Assembly: GCA_023391285.1 (NCBI GenBank) | Contig: JAEWBF010000086.1 | Coordinates: forward strand, 21,771-85,770 | Direction: 5' to 3' | Source: Verrucomicrobiota bacterium | GTDB taxonomy: Bacteria > Verrucomicrobiota > Verrucomicrobiia > Opitutales > Opitutaceae | Length of the DNA stretch: 64,000 bases | In this document: piece after piece, positions 57,472 through 64,000 of the stretch | How the letters are laid out: every line of letters starts with the position of its first letter | How positions within the stretch are numbered: the stretch's first letter is position 1 | The notes under the pieces: model-generated | Database searches by the model: none | What the model was told of the DNA's origin: nothing | The model's input: the letters and a program-made list of their open reading frames with translations, nothing else | Program-made: the position numbers and the translations under genes

Positions 57472-58473
57472 ATGCCCAAACGTCTCGGAAAGTTCGAACT
57501 CCCGTCCAAACTCACGAAGGTCGAGGAAGGCGCAACGCCGACCTACGCCAAGTTCATCGCTGAGCCTTTCGAGGCCGGCTACGGCCACACGGTCGGCAAC
57601 TCCCTGCGTCGCGTTCTCCTGAGCTCCATCGAGGGCGCCGCCATCTCGTCGATCAAGATCGACGGCGTGAATCACGAGTTCCAGTCCATCGACGGCGTCG
57701 TCGAGGATGTCACCGACATCGTTCTCAACCTGAAAAAGGTCCTCATCGTTTCCCAGAAGCGCGAGCCCATCACGCTCAGCATCCGGGCCACGAAGAGCGG
57801 CGTCGTCACCGCCGCCGACATTCAGCAGGACGCCAACATCCAGATCATCAATCCGGATCAGGTCATCTGCACGCTCGATACCCGCAAGAACTTCGACGCG
57901 GAGATCGAGATCAAGACCGGCCGCGGCTACTACCCGGGCGAAGCGAACAAGAAGGAAGAACAGGCCATCGGCGTCATTCCGATCGACTCGCTCTTCTCCC
58001 CCGTCCGCCTCGTCAAGTATGCCGTTGAAGCGACGCGCGTCGGCCAGATCACCGATTACGACAAGCTCGTGCTCGAGATCTGGACGGACGGCCGCATCAC
58101 GCCGGACGATGCCCTCAAGCAGGCCGCGTCGATCCTGAAGCACCACCTCGACGTCTTCGACCGCGTCAGCCAGGAGACCTACGAATTCGAGAACCAACAG
58201 TCCGAGGTCAGCGAAGAGCAGAACAAGCTCCGCAAGCTCCTCAACATGTCGGTCAACGAAATCGAACTCTCCGTTCGCGCGGCGAACTGCTTGAACAACG
58301 CGAACATCACCACCGTCGGCGAGCTCGCGATGAAGACCGAGCAGGAGATGCTCAAGTATCGCAACTTCGGCAAGAAGTCGCTCAACGAAATCAAGGAGAA
58401 GCTCGAAGCCCTCGGCCTCTCGCTCGGCATGAAGTTCGACGAGCGCCTCCTCGACACGAAGAAGGAAGGCTAA
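57472..58473 (+). CDS. rpoA: RNA polymerase subunit alpha
   Basis: The product has 333 residues. The N-terminal dimerisation domain has GYGHTVGNSLRRVLLSSIEG and GVVTAADIQQDANIQIINPD; the C-terminal domain has LSVRAANCLNNANITTVGEL and GKKSLNEIKEKLEALGLSLG, which bind UP elements and activators. Order rpsD-rpoA-rplQ is standard. Confidence 0.98.
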   Translation: MPKRLGKFELPSKLTKVEEGATPTYAKFIAEPFEAGYGHTVGNSLRRVLLSSIEGAAISSIKIDGVNHEFQSIDGVVEDVTDIVLNLKKVLIVSQKREPITLSIRATKSGVVTAADIQQDANIQIINPDQVICTLDTRKNFDAEIEIKTGRGYYPGEANKKEEQAIGVIPIDSLFSPVRLVKYAVEATRVGQITDYDKLVLEIWTDGRITPDDALKQAASILKHHLDVFDRVSQETYEFENQQSEVSEEQNKLRKLLNMSVNEIELSVRAANCLNNANITTVGELAMKTEQEMLKYRNFGKKSLNEIKEKLEALGLSLGMKFDERLLDTKKEG

Positions 58474-58477
58474 CGCC

Positions 58478-58573
58478 ATTTTCGATTTTCGATCTCGGAT
58501 TTTCGATAGCTTGGGCTTTCGAAAATCCGGGGCTCTCCGCCGCGGTCGAAAATCGAAAATCCAAATTCGAAAA
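58478..58573. repeat. Inverted pair of heptamer word arrays between rpoA and rplQ
   Basis: The left array (58478-58505) has 7-base units like ATTTTCG and ATCTCGG. The right array (58546-58573) has TCGAAAA and TCCAAAT, the complementary words. A stem-loop of about 95 bases is possible. It is the same design as at 52843-52930, with different words. Confidence 0.78.
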
Positions 58574-58656
58574 TCCTTTCGTCTCTCGCGCCGTCCGCTG
58601 CCGCTCCACGCTGCGACCGGATCGCCGATCGGGAGACGCTCTAAAAACCAACCACA

Positions 58657-59181
58657 ATGCGTCACAATAAACACCGCGCCTCCCTCGGCGTAACCGTCGA
58701 GCATCGCCGCGCGATGCTGTCCAACATGGCTGCGTCGCTCCTCGAGCACGGCCGTATCCAAACCACGCTGACGAAGGCCAAGGCTCTTCGCCCCTTCGTC
58801 GAGAAGGTCATCACCAAGGCCAAGAAAGCCGCGGCGAAGACCGAGAAGAAGGACGCGATCCACCTGCGCCGTCTCGCTCTGGCTGACGTTCGCCACGAGG
58901 ACGTCATCACCAAGCTGTTCAACGAAACCTACAAGGAGTTCGAGAATCGCAACGGTGGCTACACCCGCATCTACAAGCTCGGTGCCCGCATCAGCGACGC
59001 CGCCGAAATGGCCTTGATCGAGTTGGTGAAAGCCGACGATCCCGGCTACAAGAAGTCGAAGGGCAAGAAAGCGTCGAAGTCGAAGGGCAAGAAGTCCAAG
59101 GCCGCGACGCCCGCCGCCGAAGCCGCCGCCGCTGCTTCGACCGAGGCCGCTCCCGCCCCCGCGACGGAAGAGAAGAAATAA
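58657..59181 (+). CDS. rplQ: 50S ribosomal protein L17 with Lys/Ala-rich C-terminal tail
   Basis: The product has 174 residues. MRHNKHRASLGVTVEHRRAM and the core through YKLGARISDAAEMALIELVK are normal; residues from about 131 on form a tail, first basic (KSKGKKASKSKGKKSKA) then Ala/Glu/Pro-rich. It lies at the tunnel exit. It is the last gene of the alpha cluster, followed by a strong terminator. Confidence 0.96.
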   Translation: MRHNKHRASLGVTVEHRRAMLSNMAASLLEHGRIQTTLTKAKALRPFVEKVITKAKKAAAKTEKKDAIHLRRLALADVRHEDVITKLFNETYKEFENRNGGYTRIYKLGARISDAAEMALIELVKADDPGYKKSKGKKASKSKGKKSKAATPAAEAAAAASTEAAPAPATEEKK

Positions 59182-59229
59182 GGTGGAGCCCGGCGCCCCG
59201 CCGGAGCTTGACCTGACAGAATCACATCA

Positions 59230-59259
59230 CGCGCCGACTTGCTGTCGGCGCGTTTTTTT
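59230..59259 (+). terminator. Rho-independent terminator of the ribosomal cluster
   Basis: CGCGCCGAC and GTCGGCGCG form a 9-bp stem with loop TTGCT, followed by seven T. It lies 48 bases after rplQ and ends the long co-directional block. Confidence 0.93.
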
Positions 59260-59389
59260 ATGCCCGGGCCCGGCATCCTAGCGAAGGGGAGAGTTCATGA
59301 GGCTGCGGCGGCGACTCGCCCGTCGCGTGGATTCTTCGCTTCGCACATAACGACACTTGTGGCAGAGTGCCGATCCGAACTTCCGCTGC

Positions 59390-59617
59390 ATGCTCGATCT
59401 CACTCCCGCCGTCATCGTTTACTGCACGCTCGTCGCGATCGTGTTCCTGGCGCTTTGGCTGTGGTATGACCGTCGCGACCACCGCACCTTCGAGCGCGAG
59501 CGACGGAAGACGACGTTCCACTGCATCCGCTGCAACGAGCTCTACACCGCGGTGATCGGCACCGAACTCGCGAAGTGCCCTCGCTGCGGTCACGAGAACA
59601 CTCGCTTGAAGTTCTAG
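59390..59617 (+). CDS. Small membrane-anchored zinc-ribbon protein
   Basis: The product has 75 residues from ATG 59390. One N-terminal helix (about 6-24) precedes a basic linker and two CxxC knuckles (CIRCNELYT and CPRCGHEN), which should bind one zinc. The cytoplasmic zinc ribbon could contact a protein or nucleic acid. Function unknown. A GTG 33 bases upstream is a possible alternative start. Confidence 0.7.
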   Translation: MLDLTPAVIVYCTLVAIVFLALWLWYDRRDHRTFERERRKTTFHCIRCNELYTAVIGTELAKCPRCGHENTRLKF

Positions 59618-59629
59618 TATTCCGGCTCT

Positions 59630-61465
59630 GTGCACTCAGCGAACTCTGCCTCGGCGCCAGCATCGGACCTTTCGCAGCTAGGATCTGGAGTAGGCGCGGC
59701 TTTCGGGAGCATCCCCGCCTGGATCCTTACCGTCGCCGTGGTGCTCTGTGTCGCGGGTGCCCGCCTGTGGTTGATTTTCCACTACGGAAGCGATCAGCCG
59801 TTTCACGATCAATGGACGGCCGAGGGTTTCTACCGCAACTGGTTCGATGGGAATCTGGAATGGCGGATCTTCTTCTATCCGCATGGCGAACATCGCCCCG
59901 CGCTGACCCGGCTGCTCGCGATGGCCGAGTTCTGGCTCAACGGCCAGTGGGATGCCCGGGTGCAGATGGTCGTGAATCTCGGGATCTACCTTCTCGCGGT
60001 CGGGACACTCGTTGAGTTCGCACGACGTCATCTGCCTCCGCGTGCCTCCCTGGTCGTCGCGGGCATTGCCGTCCTCTTGTTCGCCCAACCTGCCAACTAC
60101 GAGAACGCCCTCTGGGGATTTCAGTCTCAGTTCTACTTTCTTCTGCTGCTCGGCACGTGGCACGTCCTGGGTTCGACCCGGGACCGCCTCGACTCTCGCT
60201 GGCTGCTCGCTCAATGCGCGGGATTGCTCGGGCTCTTCTCGATGGCGGCGGGGGTCATGTCGGCATCCGCCGTGTGGATACTTGCGGCATTCGATCTCAT
60301 TCGCGGGAAGAACCGTCGGCGCGCGATGGTGACCCTCATCGTCAACACCGCGCTCATTGCGATCGCGTGGTTGAGCTTTCCGGCCAGTCCCGTCGCTCAC
60401 GAGGCGCGCGTGCAATCCGTGCCGCAGTTCCTCGCTGCCTTCGCCTATCTGTTGGCGTGGCCGCTTCCATTTTGGTGGGGGGCGGTATTGATCGTGCCGT
60501 GGTGCTGGATGGTTGTGCAACGGCAGGAGGATCGCGGTGCCCGCGGGATCGTTGCGTTGGGACTGTGGTGCGGATTGATGATCGCGGCGTTTGCTTTCGG
60601 ACGTGGTTCATCGCCGGGGAGGATCGCGGTGCGTTACCAGGACGTGCTGACGATCGGGTTGTTTGTTAACGCCACCGCGATGGTGTGGCTGTGGTCGAAC
60701 GCGCGGGAACAGAGACGCATCTGGGCCGCGACGGGGGTGCTTTGGATGACGGTGCTGGGCGCAGGGTGTTGGCGCGCGAATCGTCCGGCCGAACTCGGCC
60801 GCGTGCTGGGCGAGTGGCGCGACTATTTCGTGCGCCAACAGGCTGTCATCCGCGAATTCCTTGTCACCGACGACGAAGAGGTGCTCTCGAAAGATCCGCT
60901 CGTGCGAAGTTTTCTGCCGCAGTTCGAACTCGCTCGCGATCTCCTGCGCGATCCGAGTATGCGGGCTCGATTGAGCCCGAGCCTCGTGCCTGCCTTGAGG
61001 CTCGAGCGCGACGCTGAGCGCTCGGCCGGATTCGAAGCCGCGCCGTCGGAAAACGTCTTTGCTCCCACGGCAAACGCTTCAAGCGAGCAGTGGTATGTGA
61101 GCGTGCCGCTCGAGCGCACGGGAATGCGTGTGCTGCGCTTTAGCGTGAAGGGCGAGGGTGCGAGAAACGAAGGTCTGTGGTTGGAGCGAAGCGATGGCAG
61201 TCGGCTGGAGCCGCTCGGAGCCCCCGTCAGCGCTCCGCGTTGGAAAACGCTCAACGTCATGCCCGGCGACGGCGACGTCCGCGTGGTCGCGAACGCGCGA
61301 GCGGGATCCTCTTTCGCGTTCACGGCGCCCATCGAGGTGGGAACGCTCTCCTGGCTCGTGCCAAAGCTGCTCTCTTCCTGGCTGGGCGTGCTGGTCGCAG
61401 GAATGGCATGCCTGATGTTGGCGGGCATATCGACATGGCTCGCGCAGCGGCAGAGAAACGATTGA
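59630..61465 (+). CDS. Large polytopic membrane protein, unknown function
   Basis: The product has 611 residues with GTG start, 12 bases after the zinc-ribbon gene. About ten helices lie in the first 385 residues, with a periplasmic first loop GSDQPFHDQWTAEGFY that recalls GT-C glycosyltransferases. Residues about 400-575 are a soluble, beta-rich domain, and a final helix lies at 578-603. There is no clear catalytic motif. Codon use is less G-biased than in the left region. Confidence 0.65.
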   Translation: MHSANSASAPASDLSQLGSGVGAAFGSIPAWILTVAVVLCVAGARLWLIFHYGSDQPFHDQWTAEGFYRNWFDGNLEWRIFFYPHGEHRPALTRLLAMAEFWLNGQWDARVQMVVNLGIYLLAVGTLVEFARRHLPPRASLVVAGIAVLLFAQPANYENALWGFQSQFYFLLLLGTWHVLGSTRDRLDSRWLLAQCAGLLGLFSMAAGVMSASAVWILAAFDLIRGKNRRRAMVTLIVNTALIAIAWLSFPASPVAHEARVQSVPQFLAAFAYLLAWPLPFWWGAVLIVPWCWMVVQRQEDRGARGIVALGLWCGLMIAAFAFGRGSSPGRIAVRYQDVLTIGLFVNATAMVWLWSNAREQRRIWAATGVLWMTVLGAGCWRANRPAELGRVLGEWRDYFVRQQAVIREFLVTDDEEVLSKDPLVRSFLPQFELARDLLRDPSMRARLSPSLVPALRLERDAERSAGFEAAPSENVFAPTANASSEQWYVSVPLERTGMRVLRFSVKGEGARNEGLWLERSDGSRLEPLGAPVSAPRWKTLNVMPGDGDVRVVANARAGSSFAFTAPIEVGTLSWLVPKLLSSWLGVLVAGMACLMLAGISTWLAQRQRND

Positions 61466-61505
61466 CGTTTTGACCCGTTCGAATGGCGGGGCACGCTTCG
61501 CGTGC

Positions 61506-63263
61506 ATGCAGTTCCGACGCTATCTCCTTCTGGCCTGCGCCTCCATTGGTATCACCACGGTTGCCGCCGCCTCGTTCAACGAGCTCCTCGATTCCTATTA
61601 CGAACAGCTTCTTGCAATTTCTCCGGTGGAGGCGGCGGGAAATGGCGACAGCGACAAACGCTACGAGCATGTCTGGCCGAATGACATCAGCGCTGAACAC
61701 CGCGCGAAAGATGTCGCGTTCACCGAAGGTATGCTCGCCGAACTCGCCAAGGTCGATCGCGCGACTTTGGCGGCTTCAGACCAGCTCAGTTACGATGTCC
61801 TGAAGTGGACGCTCGAAACGCGCCGCTTCGGTCTGGCGCAGCCGACGCATTTGCTCCCGATCAACCAGTTCTACTCGGGCGCGCTCACGTTCGCGCAGAT
61901 GGGATCGGGGTCGAGTATCCATCCGTTCAAGACAGAGCGTGATTTTCGAAACTTCATTGCTCGCGCGCACGGGTTCAGCGCGTGGGCCGACACCGCGATC
62001 GTCAACATGCGCCAAGGAATCGCCCAGGGAATCGTGCAACCCCGCATTCTGATGGAACGCACGCTGCCGCAGTATGAGCCGCTGATGGCCGACGATCCCG
62101 AGAAGAACATATTCTTCGCGCCGCTGAAGAATCTGCCGGCCGGTCTCGATGCTTCCGCGCAGGAGAAACTCCGCAGCGATTATCTCGCAACGATTCGCGA
62201 GGTCATCATTCCCGCCTACAGTCGGCTGCACGCGTTCATCGCCACCGAATATCTTCCGCAGTGCCGCGATACGGCGGGCCTCGGAGCGATTCCGGGCGGT
62301 GCAGAGATGTATACCTACCTCATCCAATTCTGGACGACCACCAATCTGTCGCCCGAACAGATTCATGAATTGGGACGGCGTGAAGTCGCGCGCATTCGTG
62401 CGGAAATGGAGAAAGTGCAGCGGCAAGTCGGCTACGCCGGCACGCTGTTCGAGTTCTTGAACTTCGTCGCGACGGACCCGCAATTTGCGCCCTTCCGCAC
62501 AGAGGAAGAAGTGCTCGACGCGTATCGCGCGATCGAAGCGCGGCTCGCTTCCCAAGTTCCGCATTTCTTCGGCCGCGTGCCGCGGACGCCGTTCGAGATT
62601 CGCGCCACGGAAAAATTTCGCGCCGCGACCGCATCGGCCGAATACATGCCAGCGGCGGACGACGGATCGCGTCCGGGTATATTCTATGTGCCGATTGTCG
62701 ATCCGCGCAAAAGCCGCACGCCGCGGATGGAGAACCTGTTCCTGCACGAAGCGATCCCGGGGCATCATTTCCAGATCGCGCTCACGCTCGAAAATAAATC
62801 GCTGCCGCGCTTCCGGCGCTTCGGCTGGAATAGCGCCTATGTTGAAGGATGGGCGCTCTACACCGAAAGTCTCGGTCGCGAGCTGGGCCTCTACACCGAC
62901 CCTTACCAATACCTCGGGATGCTGCTCGGCGACATGCACCGCGCTGTGCGGCTCGTGCTCGACACCGGCTTGCATGCGCAGGGCTGGTCGCGCGAGCAGG
63001 CGCTTGCCTACATCATCGAACAGGAAGGTGGCGACGAGGCGAAGCATCAGGCCGAAGTCGAGCGCTACATGGCGATCCCTGCCCAAGCGCTTTCCTACAA
63101 GCTTGGTCAATTGAAGATCCTCGATCTCCGAGCGCGCGGGGAGAAAGAGCTGGGAGCGAAGTGGGACGTTCGCGCGTTCCACGATCACCTCCTCGAGGAA
63201 GGCTCGTTGCCCCTCGCAATTCTCGAATCCCGTTTCGGCGCGTGGCTCGAAAGTCGGAAATAG
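61506..63263 (+). CDS. Secreted DUF885 family protein (metallopeptidase-like)
   Basis: The product has 585 residues from ATG 61506, with a signal peptide ending near TTVAAAS; a TTG 36 bases upstream is less likely. DUF885 signatures include VRPRI-like segments, GAEMYTYLIQFWTTTNLSPEQ and the zinc motif LHEAIPGHHFQ, then YVEGWALYTESLGRELGLY. These are HExxPGHH metallopeptidases, mostly periplasmic. Substrate unknown. Confidence 0.88.
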   Translation: MQFRRYLLLACASIGITTVAAASFNELLDSYYEQLLAISPVEAAGNGDSDKRYEHVWPNDISAEHRAKDVAFTEGMLAELAKVDRATLAASDQLSYDVLKWTLETRRFGLAQPTHLLPINQFYSGALTFAQMGSGSSIHPFKTERDFRNFIARAHGFSAWADTAIVNMRQGIAQGIVQPRILMERTLPQYEPLMADDPEKNIFFAPLKNLPAGLDASAQEKLRSDYLATIREVIIPAYSRLHAFIATEYLPQCRDTAGLGAIPGGAEMYTYLIQFWTTTNLSPEQIHELGRREVARIRAEMEKVQRQVGYAGTLFEFLNFVATDPQFAPFRTEEEVLDAYRAIEARLASQVPHFFGRVPRTPFEIRATEKFRAATASAEYMPAADDGSRPGIFYVPIVDPRKSRTPRMENLFLHEAIPGHHFQIALTLENKSLPRFRRFGWNSAYVEGWALYTESLGRELGLYTDPYQYLGMLLGDMHRAVRLVLDTGLHAQGWSREQALAYIIEQEGGDEAKHQAEVERYMAIPAQALSYKLGQLKILDLRARGEKELGAKWDVRAFHDHLLEEGSLPLAILESRFGAWLESRK

Positions 63264-63279
63264 CGGTCCAACGCCGGCG

Positions 63280-64000
63280 ATGATCGCCCGCAGCAAGGCC
63301 TGGTTTCGACGGCTCCTCGCGCTCGGACCGCTGGCGCTGTTCAATCTCGGCGTCCTGTTGTTTGCCGCGTGGGTGTTCGTCGCGATCGCCGACGAAGTGG
63401 AGGAAGAGGAATACCTGCATCTGGAGACCCAGTTTATGCGCCTGCTGCGCGAAGCGGAAACGGGCGAGCCGTTCGGGGACTCGAAGATGGTGGAAATTGC
63501 GCGCGATATCACCGCGTTGGGAAGCGGGGCCGCGCTTGGAACCACCGTGGCGCTTATCGTGGGCTTCCTGCTTTTCTCTCGGCGCTACGCCGCTGCACTC
63601 TTCCTGGCCGCCGCGTCGATTGGCGGAGCATCGCTGAATAGTCTGCTGAAATCTCTTTATGGACGCACGCGGCCCGAGGAGCAGCTGCGCCTGATCGAGA
63701 TCGATTCGCTGAGTTTCCCCAGCGGGCACGCGATGTCGTCTGCGACCATTTACCTCACGATCGCCGTGCTGCTGGCGCGAATGGCCGAGAAACCGCGCGA
63801 AAAAATCTACATCTTCGCTGCCGCGCTTTTGTTGAGTTTTGCCGTGGGGTTTAGCCGCGTCTATCTCGGAGTCCACTACCCGACCGATGTCATCGCCGGT
63901 TGGGCGGCGGGGGTGGCGTGGGCTCAGGTCTGTTGGTTCGTCGCTCACCTCATCGGTCGCCCCCCCCCTGGGCGCCCCGGGGGGGGGGGGGGGGTAGGGG
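63280..64000 (+). CDS. PAP2-family membrane phosphatase, truncated by window end
   Basis: About 228 real residues are visible before low-complexity sequence. Phosphatase motifs are KSLYGRTRPEE, SFPSGHAMSS and SRVYLGVHYPTD, the full PAP2 triad. About six helices are predicted. It probably removes phosphate from a lipid such as undecaprenyl diphosphate or phosphatidate at the periplasmic face. No stop is reached; the last 13 codons (Pro/Gly runs) come from an unreliable homopolymer tract. Confidence 0.88.
   Translation, partial: MIARSKAWFRRLLALGPLALFNLGVLLFAAWVFVAIADEVEEEEYLHLETQFMRLLREAETGEPFGDSKMVEIARDITALGSGAALGTTVALIVGFLLFSRRYAAALFLAAASIGGASLNSLLKSLYGRTRPEEQLRLIEIDSLSFPSGHAMSSATIYLTIAVLLARMAEKPREKIYIFAAALLLSFAVGFSRVYLGVHYPTDVIAGWAAGVAWAQVCWFVAHLIGRPPPGRPGGGGGVG
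63960..64000. other. Homopolymer-rich end, probable artefact
   Basis: Runs of C followed by a run of about 15 G in the last 40 bases look unlike anything else in the window. This is typical of poor read ends or a contig edge. Confidence 0.6.

Noticed and set aside
52843..58573. Heptamer arrays as possible CRISPR
   Set aside because: Units are 7 bases with no spacers and there are no cas genes.
59523..59617. Zinc-ribbon gene as rpmJ (L36)
   Set aside because: It has a membrane helix and lacks the short basic L36 pattern, so it is not the missing rpmJ.

Overview
The window looks like chromosomal DNA from a GC-rich Gram-negative bacterium of the Verrucomicrobiota, most likely close to the Opitutaceae. 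This is inferred from the trnT-tuf-trnW-secE-nusG-rpl-rpoBC-str-S10-spc-alpha gene order, an EF-Tu with a non-standard switch I, secreted DUF1080 proteins, LemA/M48 and ExbB/ExbD modules, and outer-membrane proteins. No 16S gene is present to settle it.

Left part (1-26.5 kb): mixed-strand accessory and housekeeping genes. In order: a fatty-acid-hydroxylase/hemolysin III fusion cut by the window edge; a nuclease-like protein with a probable frameshift; a two-component module (sensor kinase, unknown periplasmic protein, NtrC-type regulator whose ATPase core is deleted) with a candidate sigma-54 promoter; DUF1080, transglutaminase-like and porin genes; Hsp33; a PnuC/NadR-type NAD salvage pair; iron-type alcohol dehydrogenase with a small monooxygenase; a SufE-TatD pair convergent with TcdA; small unknown membrane proteins; an M48 protease with LemA; and a TPR-ExbB-ExbD-TonB-like operon. 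The plus strand is strongly G-rich here whichever strand the genes lie on.

Right part (26.6-59.3 kb): one co-directional block. tRNA-Thr, tuf, tRNA-Trp, secE, nusG, rplKAJL and rpoBC come first. A 0.5-kb gap with terminators and a candidate structured RNA follows, then rpsL, rpsG, fusA and the S10, spc and alpha clusters through rplQ, closed by a strong terminator. rpmD, infA and rpmJ are missing from their usual places. The adenylate kinase slot between secY and map holds a short adk-like protein without a P-loop. S5, S11, S17 and L17 carry low-complexity tails. Nine large-subunit genes have a clear Shine-Dalgarno sequence, but none of the twelve small-subunit genes does.

End (59.3-64 kb): a small zinc-ribbon membrane protein, a large polytopic membrane protein, a DUF885 metallopeptidase-like protein and a PAP2 phosphatase that runs off the window. 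The last 40 bases are homopolymer-like and probably artefactual.

The most unusual overall signal is repetitive DNA. There are short arrays with an exact 7-bp period, in several word families, in ribosomal operon spacers and inside genes, sometimes as inverted pairs. There are also GC-rich palindromes that repeatedly sit on stop codons or inside a reading frame.
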